Shown here one piece after another: positions 17,044 to 26,704 of a stretch of 64,000 nucleotides of DNA; the stretch's first letter is position 1; each line of letters starts with the position of its first letter. The translations under genes and the position numbers were made by a program. The DNA lies in the NCBI GenBank assembly GCA_045599005.1, contig JAZRVF010000006.1, forward strand, positions 1-64,000, given 5' to 3'. A model generated the notes under the pieces. The model worked only from the letters and a program-made list of their open reading frames with translations. It ran no database searches and was not told the DNA's origin. This DNA is from Treponema_I sp045599005. Lineage in GTDB: Bacteria > Spirochaetota > Spirochaetia > Treponematales > Treponemataceae.

Positions 17044-18575
17044 TATTCGAAGTCCTTTATTGAGATTATTGGAATCTGAACATCAAATTTTGTATTATAG
17101 AATTCTGAGTTTGAGTTCTCACAGAAAATGTATTTACTTTGAAGAACCTTCTCTTTGCTTTGCTCATGATCCCTAAAAGATGTTACATTATACTCTGCTT
17201 CAACTTGAAATTCTTTGTGTTCAAAACGTCTATTATTTTCCCAGATATGTGTAATATATTCTGAAATAGTTTTATTTCCCCTTTTTTCAATTTTTTCAGC
17301 GTCTTCTAAGAAAATACACACAAGATCAGGATATTTCGTTCCATTGTACAAAATTAAGCAAGTTTTCTCTTCTGTATATTGAACCTTATCGTCTTTTCTT
17401 CTCTCATAGTCCCTAATTCTAAATGTACCCTCAAAACATAAAGCTAAAAACTTTCTAATTGTATTACTTTCTTCCCCATTACTAGCAAAACGTCTTATTT
17501 GTTTCTGAGCATTTATCTTGGATTTTAAGTTCTTCTTTATTTCGCTTGAATATGTTTTTTCATCTTTTGCTACAGTTATATTTAGGTTTAAATTCTGGCT
17601 GTTTTCTAAGATAGAATAATCTTTTACAAGATAAGGTCCCAGATCAATTAGAGTTCCATCAGGAAACAAAATGGAATTACCCATTACCGTAAAAATGTAT
17701 TGATAACTTGTGGGTATATCTAAATTTTCAAGGAAAAGATCTCGAAGATCATTTTTCCTAATTATAAGGACGTCCGTAAAATTAATTCTGTTTCGAATCC
17801 ATTCACTATTAGCCTTTATTTCTCCGTCTTTCTCAATAATTCCTTTTTCATAAACTTTTTCAAAACTCATATCGTAATCTTTTGTTTTGAATATGCAGAA
17901 ATACAGATTATCTTGTTCAATCATCAAGTTATGGAAAAAAACTTTATACCTTAAACTTTCAAAATTATAGTAATTTGGTTTTATAACATCAAACCAATTA
18001 TTACCACGATTATAAATCGTATATCGATTCAATGTTGAAGTTCTTCCATTATCTCCACGACCAGTAATCTGGTTCTTGCTTGGAGGAAAATCACTTAAAC
18101 AGCAAGATAATTTTTTCGCAACAATCGGTATCCATGTCTTTTCCGGATTCTATAAATCTACAACCTTATTTAGAGTGGCATTTATTGGTTTCAAGCAGAA
18201 AAATACACATAGAATCTTATAACTTTCTTCATCAGGAATATTACTTATATGGAAATAACCATTTTTATCAAAATTAATTCCCACTTTCGTTAGTTTTTTG
18301 AATGTATCCTTTAATACTTTCGGAATCAGTTTTGTGTTCTTATTTAATCTTCCTTCTTGACTTTCATCAGAGTCAAACAATAAAGAAAAATTTCCAGCAT
18401 ATCCTGATCGAAAAGATTGTGGATTTTTATAATCCTTAGCCAAATCTGGATAGTTATCAATCAAATAATCACATACAGTTGTATTACTAAATTCTTTTCC
18501 TTTGTTCCTTGAATCCAACAAAAATAAAAATGGTCTTATCGAAACATTATCTTTTCTTACTATAATTGAATACAT
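17043..18575 (-). pseudogene. putative type II restriction endonuclease gene interrupted by an in-frame amber codon
   Basis: Two open stretches, 18575-18153 and 18149-17043, lie in the same frame, separated by a single TAG at 18152-18150. Read through, they form one 510-codon protein with no gap in sense between ...NKVVDL and NPEKTWIPIV. The downstream half has no ATG near its beginning; its first possible start is a TTG at 18032 without a Shine-Dalgarno. The upstream half begins at the ATG at 18575 behind GGTGA. Coupling to the methyltransferase argues for a cognate endonuclease. A possible BamHI-like metal site is PDLVCIF with a later FQVEAEY, but the family was not recognised. Either a recent nonsense mutation or a suppressed stop would fit. 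Confidence 0.7.
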
Positions 18576-18766
18576 ACACAATCACCAAAAAAAAAGCAGT
18601 TATAGCTTCCATTAATTTCATAGTTTTGTTGAAAACTGACCTACTAGCGCAAAACCAGTTCCCTTTTATCTAAACTGAACACTTTAAGTAAAAATCTGCT
18701 CCACATGTACTCATGACAAATCCAAATCAGAGTAAAAAAGCTGTGAAATTCCAAAATCTGAGAAAA

Positions 18767-20347
18767 TCACTTTCTTCTGTATGTTCTGTTCCTGTTCCCA
18801 GATCCTAAAGATTCAATTCTGTCTGACATTCCACTAAGAATGGCTCTAGTTCTTGAATCACTTAGGTTTATTGTTTTCGCAATTTCTGCTGTAGAACGAG
18901 CGGCTCCATCAATAAGGCATTCAAGAATTTTTTCTTCTGCTTCTTCAATCGACATATTCGATTTATCGACTATTTTATCGCTTGAAATTTCATTTATCGC
19001 CTGAAATTCATTTTTATCGCTTGTTTTATCGCCTGAAATTTCATTTATCGCTTGAAATTCATTTTTACCGCTTGTTTTATCGTTTAAACTATCATTTTCC
19101 TGTACCTCCGGCTTGGAAATATCGCCTGAAAACCTAAGAACTGTCAGGATTCTTTCCGGTGAAATCTTCTGTTCATATTCAGGAACAATACCAAATTCTT
19201 TGTTCCAGACAGAAAAAACATCCGGAATTCCACTTCCAGCACGTTCACCTATATCAATCATTGAAAACATTTTAAGAAGAGAAGCGTTGCGTGGATCAGA
19301 TGTTCCGCCATCGATTGCTTCTTTCAAACTGATTCTAAAAGTTCCGGGATTTTCAAAAGAAAAACGGTCTTTATATTTTTTGATTACAACTCCACATCTT
19401 CCATAATAATCCGCATTTGCAAGTGTATTCAGAAGAATTTCACGAACCGCTTTATGAACAGGAGTGTCATCGACTCTTGTAATTCCATCTAAAACAAAAG
19501 GCTTTTTCAAATCTTCCGTAAGTTTATTCAGAGCCTTAAAGAAAAAGTCAAAAACATTTCCGCTCCACTCACCAGAACTTGAGACGAACCTGTCGGTCCA
19601 ACGTGTTGATTCATCAAAATGTTCCTGATAATCAAGAAAATACTGTGGATATTCGTATACAATCTCTGATTCATAACCAAACATCAGGAGACCTGCTGCA
19701 GTTGGGTATACTTTTCCGTCTTCTGCATTGATTTTTGCGGCACCTATTTTCTTTAAGAAGTCCACATCAGACAGACTGTTCCAAACATGACCATTATGAA
19801 CAAGAACAAAACGCTGACGGTAATGGACAATACTTTCTTTACAAAGAGAATCAAGACTGACTTCAGTAATTATTTTGTTGTCCTGAGAAATCGGGCCGGC
19901 ATCACGAAAAATGGCAGCAACCTCTTCTCTGGAGCAATGATAATCTCCTTCTCCATTCCGCCTGTAGGTTCCTGTGAACATATCGTTCCCTTTAAAAACA
20001 GGACGGTAAATGCGGTCTGCACGAGGAACTGTAATTGCGATAATGTGCTTTCCTTCAATTTCCTTTATTTCAACATTGCTGTTGTTCAGAATATTGATGT
20101 TCACAATCTTTTTATTATTTATGTCATCCCAGAAATTTTTGACCATCTGTTCCGGTTTTACAATATCCTCAATCGTGAATGAGTGGTCTTTACTTTCCTT
20201 CACACCTAGAAGAATAAGGCCACCTTCAGTATTGGCGAAGGATGAATATGTGTCCCAAAGACTGTCAGGAATTCCGCCTTTCGCAAGTTTTGCCTCAAAA
20301 CGGTTTCCTTCTTGAAAACTTTCTATATCAAGATCCTTAAATTCCAT
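18767..20347 (-). CDS. AlbA_2 (Schlafen-like) ATP-binding protein with repeat linker
   Basis: 526 aa. AlbA_2 domain at about 1-150 (SFANTEGGLILLGVKES), a GHKL-like region around 290-390 (VREILLNTLANADYYG, FENPGTFR, GERAGSGIPDVFSVW) and a C-terminal winged helix (STAEIAKTINLSDSRTR). Between them a linker has about three tandem 17-residue units of the type DKTSGKNEFQAINEISG, with DNA repeats to match. Its Shine-Dalgarno is AGGAAAG. It is a distant relative of the protein at 13090-14550. The 18576-18766 gap shows nothing, and 20348-20483 holds no recognisable feature. Confidence 0.85.
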   Translation of the reverse strand: MEFKDLDIESFQEGNRFEAKLAKGGIPDSLWDTYSSFANTEGGLILLGVKESKDHSFTIEDIVKPEQMVKNFWDDINNKKIVNINILNNSNVEIKEIEGKHIIAITVPRADRIYRPVFKGNDMFTGTYRRNGEGDYHCSREEVAAIFRDAGPISQDNKIITEVSLDSLCKESIVHYRQRFVLVHNGHVWNSLSDVDFLKKIGAAKINAEDGKVYPTAAGLLMFGYESEIVYEYPQYFLDYQEHFDESTRWTDRFVSSSGEWSGNVFDFFFKALNKLTEDLKKPFVLDGITRVDDTPVHKAVREILLNTLANADYYGRCGVVIKKYKDRFSFENPGTFRISLKEAIDGGTSDPRNASLLKMFSMIDIGERAGSGIPDVFSVWNKEFGIVPEYEQKISPERILTVLRFSGDISKPEVQENDSLNDKTSGKNEFQAINEISGDKTSDKNEFQAINEISSDKIVDKSNMSIEEAEEKILECLIDGAARSTAEIAKTINLSDSRTRAILSGMSDRIESLGSGNRNRTYRRK

Positions 20348-20483
20348 AGTTCTTTCCTACATTTTCTCCATCGTCATCTATACAATCCCAAATTATACCA
20401 TAAATTCCCTCTATTATCCATTTTGTCCCTTCTCTTTCCCCAACACCCCACACACACCACTCAGTAAGAACTTTCCCCGAGGC

Positions 20484-20513
20484 TTGAAGAAAGCCCGCCA
20501 ATTCCGATACCAT
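20484..20513 (+). promoter_or_regulatory. promoter for the exported-protein cluster, predicted leaderless
   Basis: TTGAAG (20484-20489), an 18-bp spacer and TACCAT (20508-20513) are followed by six bases and the ATG at 20520, without a Shine-Dalgarno. Confidence 0.5.
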
Positions 20514-20519
20514 TCAGGC

Positions 20520-23153
20520 ATGAAAAAACTTTTTTCTTTCCTACTTTCTGCCTTGATGACAGGCATTCTTTTTGCAGCAACAATAAACTGCAGGGACTTC
20601 TCTGAAATCCTTGAGCTGTTAGATACTGATTACATGACAGCACGGGAATTGCGAACTCTGAAAACCAAGTACAATCATGTGACTGCGGAAGTCATTCCTT
20701 TTCTGGAGGATTTTCTGGCAGACACAGAGGATTTTTATCTGGAGCTTGGGGTAGACGATGGTTTTGCAATAACAGAGGATGAAGATTATTCAGATTCTGT
20801 TGTCCCGATGATTTTCTTTGACAACGGGAACAACATGTCAGGTTATTTTTCACAGTTTTCCATTAAAGAAGACGGACTCCATTGTGCTGCCTACATAAGA
20901 AATTCCAGCTACTTCAACGATGACGATTCCGAAATTTCCGCGGATTTCTACCTGGGCTTTCAGGATTTCGTGCTGAAAAATGACGGGACTGTGGTTCCGG
21001 GACGGACTCTTTCCTTTGATATGGATTCCTACTACTACACAGATCTGGATTCCGTGTTTACAGGCAACGGACTCATTTTTTACCTTCCCGGCGCAGAAGT
21101 GGATTTTTCTCAGGAACCATGGCTCGTAACCTGCAGCGATGCTTTTCTGGACTTTGATTACTATGAGTCAGACCTGAACCTGCCGAGAGAACTCAGAATC
21201 GGGAAAACAGTATTTGACTGGAACGGAAACATCCTTTCCATTGAAGGAAACTCAGAACCGCAGAAACTGTATTCCCACAATCAGAAGATTTTTCTTGACA
21301 TTTCTTCAGTCGGCTTCAAAGACGGAAAAATTGCGGCACAGGGAAAAATCCACGGCACCGATCTGAACCTTACAGCCACTGATGATGCAGAACTGTTTTT
21401 AAAATGCTCTTTTTCAGGAACAAGACTTGATTTTGATTCCATGGGAAAATGCAGTGCAACCTGCGAGTTTGACGGTTTCAAAATCAATGCTTCATCTTTT
21501 ACAATAAATCAAGAAGAGGTCACCCTTTATGGCAGCGAAATAAATATTGCCGGCATGACAATCTTCTTCTCAAAACTTCCTTTTGTAGAAAGAAGATGGT
21601 TTGATGAATCAATCCTAAGCTATGTCTACAAAACCGCGCTCTCAAAATACGAATCTTCACCAGGAATAATAATCAGCATTGACCCGGATTCCCCTTTCTA
21701 CGGCAAAACCGTTTCAAACCCCAGATTCACAGAAAACGACATGCTGGAATTCAGTATTCTGCTGGACGTCAGAGAAAACCTGCCCGCGCCTCTTTCCGGA
21801 ATCATGCCGGCAAAAGCATACCGACTGTATTCTGACGGAACCACAGAAATTGACTGGTACTACAGTTCCTACGGTAGCACACACTACGCCAAACTCGGTA
21901 ATCTTACATTTACCTACGACTATGTTTCTACCGGCTCAGAAGGAAACACACGGTTTTCAGATGTTTCAATAGTCATGCCGGACAATTCACTTATTTCCCG
22001 AATAGATCTTTATAATTTTTCTGTTTCGCCAGAGGGAAAAATAAACCCGGTGGACTCTTACCACGGTTACCAATTCTCAGGCTGGCCCAAAGTCTGCGGA
22101 ATGACCTTACTTCCCGATTCCATGGACTTTACGGAAGACAGTTTCATCATTTCCGGAACCATGTATCTGCCCGACGACGTTCCGTATTCCATAAGCAGAG
22201 ACCGTGTATCAATGTCCTTGGAATTCGGCTTTGACGGCGCGTTCCGCAAAGCTGACAGCGAATCCTTCTATCTGAACCAGTTCACTATTCCCGATTCGTC
22301 AGTGTCTGCATACTGCCGTTCCCCTTATTTCCAGTTTGACGCAGAAAACAATCTCTGCCGCCTGATGCTCTCCGACACGGACCTTTTCGTCAGCAGTTAT
22401 CAGACAGGAAACGGCTTTGTAATTGACAGAATGAATACTGACAACATGTATTTTGAATTCCAAAGCGGCAAAAAGTCAGTGTTCAATACTTCCGGCCTTA
22501 AACTTACAAAACCCTGCCGCTTGTACTGCGGAAACTATAACTTTACGGCCGACAGACTTGCAATGTCAGGCAATATTCTGGAATTTTCCGGAAGCTGGAA
22601 TACAAATGACGACAAATCCCTTCCTGAATTCTTACGGAACAAGAGAGACAGCGCAGTGATCAAATTCTCAAGCAACATGGAACTTAAAGAAATCATTGCG
22701 CCGGCAGTTCCGGTTTCCGGCAGGCTCAGTTCTTCTGACACGGGAAACATTGCCGTATCACTGCTTCCGGCTTACGCAAATTTTACGGTTTCGCCGGCAG
22801 GAAGCCTGCAGCTTGTTGCAGACAGCTGCACACTTAAAACAGATTCTGACATTGCGGAAGTCATTGCGGACAAAGAACTTTCTGCAAAAAAACTGTGCTA
22901 CCAGTTCAAGAACAGAGAATTCACGGACCTTTACGCAGAATCCGCAGTGTTCAATGTGGCCGGTCTGAATCCGGAACTTAAAGACATGAAGCTCACTTTG
23001 AACAGTTCCGGATTCACTCTTAAAGGTGAAGCAGCAAAAACCGGTATTGATACGGCCGGATATTTCGGAAAAGCAGATTCTTCAGTTTACGGAACAATGA
23101 GATATGCTTCGGACGGAACTCCTGAAGCATTCAGTTTGGAATACAAATATTGA
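20520..23153 (+). CDS. large exported beta-rich protein of unknown function
   Basis: 877 aa. The ATG at 20520 is preferred over 20484 because it opens a clean signal peptide (MKKLFSFLLSALMTGILFAA). The mature protein has no recognised domain. It is built of many alternating short strands with Asp/Tyr/Ser-rich turns, and phrases of the form 'x-F-x-x-G-x-x-x-F' recur, as in surface-layer or outer-membrane-associated solenoids. It begins a three-gene cluster with the genes at 23162 and 24430, which shares the same exported, beta-rich character. A surface or periplasmic structural role is inferred; no enzyme motif is visible. Confidence 0.75.
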   Translation: MKKLFSFLLSALMTGILFAATINCRDFSEILELLDTDYMTARELRTLKTKYNHVTAEVIPFLEDFLADTEDFYLELGVDDGFAITEDEDYSDSVVPMIFFDNGNNMSGYFSQFSIKEDGLHCAAYIRNSSYFNDDDSEISADFYLGFQDFVLKNDGTVVPGRTLSFDMDSYYYTDLDSVFTGNGLIFYLPGAEVDFSQEPWLVTCSDAFLDFDYYESDLNLPRELRIGKTVFDWNGNILSIEGNSEPQKLYSHNQKIFLDISSVGFKDGKIAAQGKIHGTDLNLTATDDAELFLKCSFSGTRLDFDSMGKCSATCEFDGFKINASSFTINQEEVTLYGSEINIAGMTIFFSKLPFVERRWFDESILSYVYKTALSKYESSPGIIISIDPDSPFYGKTVSNPRFTENDMLEFSILLDVRENLPAPLSGIMPAKAYRLYSDGTTEIDWYYSSYGSTHYAKLGNLTFTYDYVSTGSEGNTRFSDVSIVMPDNSLISRIDLYNFSVSPEGKINPVDSYHGYQFSGWPKVCGMTLLPDSMDFTEDSFIISGTMYLPDDVPYSISRDRVSMSLEFGFDGAFRKADSESFYLNQFTIPDSSVSAYCRSPYFQFDAENNLCRLMLSDTDLFVSSYQTGNGFVIDRMNTDNMYFEFQSGKKSVFNTSGLKLTKPCRLYCGNYNFTADRLAMSGNILEFSGSWNTNDDKSLPEFLRNKRDSAVIKFSSNMELKEIIAPAVPVSGRLSSSDTGNIAVSLLPAYANFTVSPAGSLQLVADSCTLKTDSDIAEVIADKELSAKKLCYQFKNREFTDLYAESAVFNVAGLNPELKDMKLTLNSSGFTLKGEAAKTGIDTAGYFGKADSSVYGTMRYASDGTPEAFSLEYKY

Positions 23154-23161
23154 GATGACAT

Positions 23162-24379
23162 ATGAAAAAGACAAGTAAATTTTTTATCAGCCTTCTGCTG
23201 CTTTCAACCATGATTTTTTCCGCTGCCGCAGAAACAGCCGACAATGCGCTGGTGCCAAATCAGTTTCTCATTGCAAAACAGCAGTTTACAGTAGCAACGG
23301 AAACCAAGTCAGAAACCGGTTACCAGGTTTCGGGCACACTCAAGTTTTCAAGCATTCTTCCCGGTGATTTTTCATCAGAAGAGTTTTTCATTCCCCAACT
23401 GCGCCTTGACGAAAACTTTGAACCGGTGTCCGCAAGCCTTAAATTTGACCGGGAATACTCATTCCCCTTTCTCAAACGGTACAGGCTCACCGTTTCTGAC
23501 CCGACTCTGGTCATTCAGGGCAATTCCATCATCGTAAAGTTCGGCAGAGCACAAATCACCATGCCCGAAGAATTCGGCAATGCAGTTCTTGAAGTTTCAG
23601 GCGTTCAGTATCATCTGGAAAACAGTCGCATGGATTTTGACTACGAAAACATTTTCCTCGCAGAAACCTGCCGAACAAGCTTTTCCAATGTCCCTGTCAC
23701 AGTAAGAAAAATCGAATTCCTGCCCTTCCGGATGAGCAACGGTTGGACAGCTTACAAAATCAAGCTGACAGTTCATGCGCATTTCGGTGTTGACCAGAAA
23801 CTTCCGGTACTGATCCGCGACCGCACGGAATCCTTTGAAGCAATTGTTTCAAATCTGGGCGTTCTTGAATCCATTTCCGGCGACCTTGCAGTTTCTTACG
23901 GAAGTCTTGAGACAGACACTTTCTACCTCCGCGCAATGGTCATGAACAAAGGCAAACTTTGCTTCAGTCTCGGCAAAACCGGCGAACTTCTTCTTTCCGC
24001 AGTTCCGGACACGGGAGTTCTTCTTGCAAACGGTTATGTTCCCGACTGGTTCAAGTACAGAACCCTTGCCATTGAATCCATGACTTATTCCTTCAAGAAA
24101 AACCGCTACACTGATTTTAGGGCCGTGTCTTCGCCATTCAGCGTAAAAATCGAGCCTGCCATGAAAAATGTTGTAGCTTCTCTTGATATTTCCCAAAATC
24201 CCCGAAGAATCGAAATCTCCGGCATTCTGGAAAAACCGCTTCCGGTTTCAGACATGTTCATAAAATCTGCAGGATCCTCTGCCTCTGTCAAAGAACCTTC
24301 TTCTACCGGGAAAATTCTTCTCACGCTGGACGGATCCCCTGTAAGTTTTGAAATCCTTTCTGATTATTCAGAAAAATGA
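23162..24379 (+). CDS. exported beta-rich protein of unknown function
   Basis: 405 aa with a signal peptide MKKTSKFFISLLLLSTMIFSA cleaved near AAA-ETA. The mature part resembles the preceding protein in style: repeated strand-turn units and phrases such as LRLDENFEPVSASLKF, FSILSD. It starts 8 bp after the preceding stop with a weak GAGATG Shine-Dalgarno, so the two are probably cotranscribed. No family was recognised. The two proteins may be paralogues or components of one envelope structure; only alignment would tell. Confidence 0.7.
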   Translation: MKKTSKFFISLLLLSTMIFSAAAETADNALVPNQFLIAKQQFTVATETKSETGYQVSGTLKFSSILPGDFSSEEFFIPQLRLDENFEPVSASLKFDREYSFPFLKRYRLTVSDPTLVIQGNSIIVKFGRAQITMPEEFGNAVLEVSGVQYHLENSRMDFDYENIFLAETCRTSFSNVPVTVRKIEFLPFRMSNGWTAYKIKLTVHAHFGVDQKLPVLIRDRTESFEAIVSNLGVLESISGDLAVSYGSLETDTFYLRAMVMNKGKLCFSLGKTGELLLSAVPDTGVLLANGYVPDWFKYRTLAIESMTYSFKKNRYTDFRAVSSPFSVKIEPAMKNVVASLDISQNPRRIEISGILEKPLPVSDMFIKSAGSSASVKEPSSTGKILLTLDGSPVSFEILSDYSEK

Positions 24380-24429
24380 AAATTGAACCGCAGAAAATGC
24401 CGCAAACTTTTTGTAACAGGAACAGACAA

Positions 24430-25872
24430 ATGAAAAAAACAACTGCTGTTATTGTGCTTGCTTTATGTGCAGCCTGTGTTTTTGCACAGAATTCATGGAT
24501 TATCCTCAAAAACCACAACGTTTTCAAAACCGAATACAATTACGAAGACCAGAAAGAAACAGTCTACGTTTATGACGTTTCCCACGAAGACGAAATAATC
24601 CTCAAAGAATATCCCTACAGTTTCTTCCATTCCCCGGATGAGGTAGAACCCTATCACAGTGATACATTCCAGTGGAAACAGGCGGGAAACATTCTTTTTA
24701 CAAGAGATAACCGCCACCGCACGGATCTTTTCATGTATTACATCGGAGAGAATGCGGAACTCACCCAGCTTCCGGGAATTGACGTCTCCCCTTATGTCAA
24801 ATATTTCGGACTTGTCAGAATCAGCGGAGACAGAGTCTGCATATACAGCGATAACGGCAGACGGCGCCTGATCTATGACATTTCTGACATGTGGAATCCT
24901 GTGTTTGTTGAGGACATTAATTCAGAGGAATGGTACAGCGGGCTGGATGACTACTTCACCACTCTGACAGAAGAACAGGAGAGCATCCTCAAATCAAAAA
25001 AACCGCTGGAAGACTATTATTTCATTCTTCCTGACGGTGAACATTTCCTGACTTACAGATACTTGCCCTACGGCTCAGGCATTGCGCCCTGCATCAGCAC
25101 CTGGGAACAGTGGAAAGAAAGCAGTGGCTCCAATGTAACCTTCTGCACCGGAACATGGCCCGAAAGTTTTTCCGGCATGAGAAGCAGCAGAATATTCGGC
25201 AATACACTGATTGTTTTCGGACAAACTACAAGCCGTTACACAGTTCATGAAGACGGCTTCATCACCTGCCTCGGACAGACTGATTTTGATCTTGCTTTGA
25301 AAGAAAAAAATCTTGATCTGCTGAAAAAACTTTCAGTTCAGTGGCCGGAGTTCTATTCCGCAGAATCCTGTGTAAAAGTTTTTGAGACCGGCGACACTGA
25401 ATTAATCAGATCCTATCTGAAAAATCCGCATTTCTACTGGTGGGCTCCGGACAATCCTGCATTCATCGCTGTGGAATCAGGATATACCGAGTATCTCCCG
25501 ATGATTGCTGAACTGCACCCGGAATACCTGAACCAGACATATTCTTACGAAAGGGCATATTCCGGCACTCAATATCTGATGGACGCAACTTCTGACGAAA
25601 ACATCATGGATCTGCTTGTGGAACTGGGAATAAGAGAGAATGTCTACTACGGCTTCAGAGGCCTTTCAAGTGAAAACTGCTTTCTTTACGCATCACCTTA
25701 CGATGAATCCCCTGTGATCCAGCTGGCACCGGACACATGGATGAACTTTGACAGAAGAGGTTACTACAAAGGCAAAGACGGATACAGACAGTGGCTCCAG
25801 GTTTCCATAAAGGGTGATCCAAATGTCTGGTATATTTACAGCGGATATTACATTCCTTACGAAGACTGGTAA
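24430..25872 (+). CDS. exported protein with ankyrin-like and SH3-like C-terminal regions
   Basis: 480 aa from the ATG at 24430, which opens a signal peptide (MKKTTAVIVLALCAACVFAQ); the frame extends back to 24376, overlapping the previous stop in ATGA. Cys16 lies in an LCAAC context, so lipidation is possible, though cleavage after VFA is equally plausible. Residues about 290-410 read like degenerate ankyrin repeats (DLALKEKNLDLLKKL, DTELIRSYLKN, IMDLLVELGI). The C-terminus, about 415-478, resembles a bacterial SH3 domain (SPYDESPVIQL...QWLQVSI). Last gene of the cluster; a terminator follows. Confidence 0.7.
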   Translation: MKKTTAVIVLALCAACVFAQNSWIILKNHNVFKTEYNYEDQKETVYVYDVSHEDEIILKEYPYSFFHSPDEVEPYHSDTFQWKQAGNILFTRDNRHRTDLFMYYIGENAELTQLPGIDVSPYVKYFGLVRISGDRVCIYSDNGRRRLIYDISDMWNPVFVEDINSEEWYSGLDDYFTTLTEEQESILKSKKPLEDYYFILPDGEHFLTYRYLPYGSGIAPCISTWEQWKESSGSNVTFCTGTWPESFSGMRSSRIFGNTLIVFGQTTSRYTVHEDGFITCLGQTDFDLALKEKNLDLLKKLSVQWPEFYSAESCVKVFETGDTELIRSYLKNPHFYWWAPDNPAFIAVESGYTEYLPMIAELHPEYLNQTYSYERAYSGTQYLMDATSDENIMDLLVELGIRENVYYGFRGLSSENCFLYASPYDESPVIQLAPDTWMNFDRRGYYKGKDGYRQWLQVSIKGDPNVWYIYSGYYIPYEDW

Positions 25873-25885
25873 AAACCGCCGGAAT

Positions 25886-25944
25886 AAAAAAAAGCCGGGC
25901 AAGGCACAGGTTCTCTAAAGTCCTGACCTTGACTCCGGCATTTT
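25886..25944. terminator. bidirectional terminator between convergent genes
   Basis: AAAAGCCGG, AAGG and CAGG on the left pair in order with CCTG, CCTT and CCGGC-ATTTT on the right. A-rich and T-rich flanks serve the exported-protein cluster on the plus strand and the CBS gene on the minus strand. Confidence 0.7.
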
Positions 25945-25966
25945 AAGAGTCTGCTCCGACCCTTTA

Positions 25967-26611
25967 TCAGATTATGCGGATATCCTCGATTTCTACCGCA
26001 GTCTCTTCCATTATTCTCTTTATGGAATCCAGTTCCGAATTTCCAACTTTTACAGTGCAGCGGCGCTTTGAACAGTCATCTGCTTCGCTTGTAACCAGAG
26101 AAACAATGTTTCCGCCGATCGCCGCAATCTTTGCAGAGAATTCCGCAATCTGGCCGGGTTTCTCGTTCAGCAGCATTGTCACACGGACACCACGGTAACG
26201 TGCTCCGAAAACATCAACAAATGTATGGAACAGGTCGCTTTCTGTAATAATTCCCACAAGCAGATCGCCTTTAAGAACCGGCAGACATCCGATGCCGTTG
26301 TCAGCCATGATTCGTGCAGCTTCTTCCACAACCTCGTCTTCCTGTACAGAAAGCACGTTTTTGGTCATGATTTTCTCAACCTTAAGTTTCGCCAAAAGGT
26401 AACTGATCTCGTACATGTCCAGAGTAGTCGCCTGAGAAGGGCTGGCATTCCCCAGATCCTTTTTTGTCACGATTCCCACCAGCCGGTTGCTTTTGTCCAG
26501 CACGGGCAGTTTTCCTATATTCGATTTTGCCATCAGAGCTTTGGCTTCTGTAACAGAAACATCAGGATGCACAAAAACAGGATTTCTTGTCATTACACTA
26601 GCAACAATCAT
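25967..26611 (-). CDS. CBS-pair protein with ACT-like C-terminus (AcuB-like)
   Basis: 214 aa. Two CBS domains (about 1-60 and 75-135; MTRNPVFVHPDVSVTEA and IMTKNVLSVQEDEVVEE) are followed by an ACT-like domain from about 140 (RVTMLLNEKPGQIAEFSAKIAAIGGNI). This layout matches AcuB-type regulators, where CBS pairs bind adenosyl nucleotides and the ACT part may bind an amino acid. The target is unknown; no acuA/acuC is nearby. It has a strong GGAGG Shine-Dalgarno and stands alone. Confidence 0.85.
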   Translation of the reverse strand: MIVASVMTRNPVFVHPDVSVTEAKALMAKSNIGKLPVLDKSNRLVGIVTKKDLGNASPSQATTLDMYEISYLLAKLKVEKIMTKNVLSVQEDEVVEEAARIMADNGIGCLPVLKGDLLVGIITESDLFHTFVDVFGARYRGVRVTMLLNEKPGQIAEFSAKIAAIGGNIVSLVTSEADDCSKRRCTVKVGNSELDSIKRIMEETAVEIEDIRII

Positions 26612-26704
26612 ATAAATTCCTCCAGCAGAATCATGATAACACCGTAAACAGGAATCGGCAAATTTTTCCTTTAAAAATCCGTGTTTTTGTTTTATGGTGA
26701 TTCT

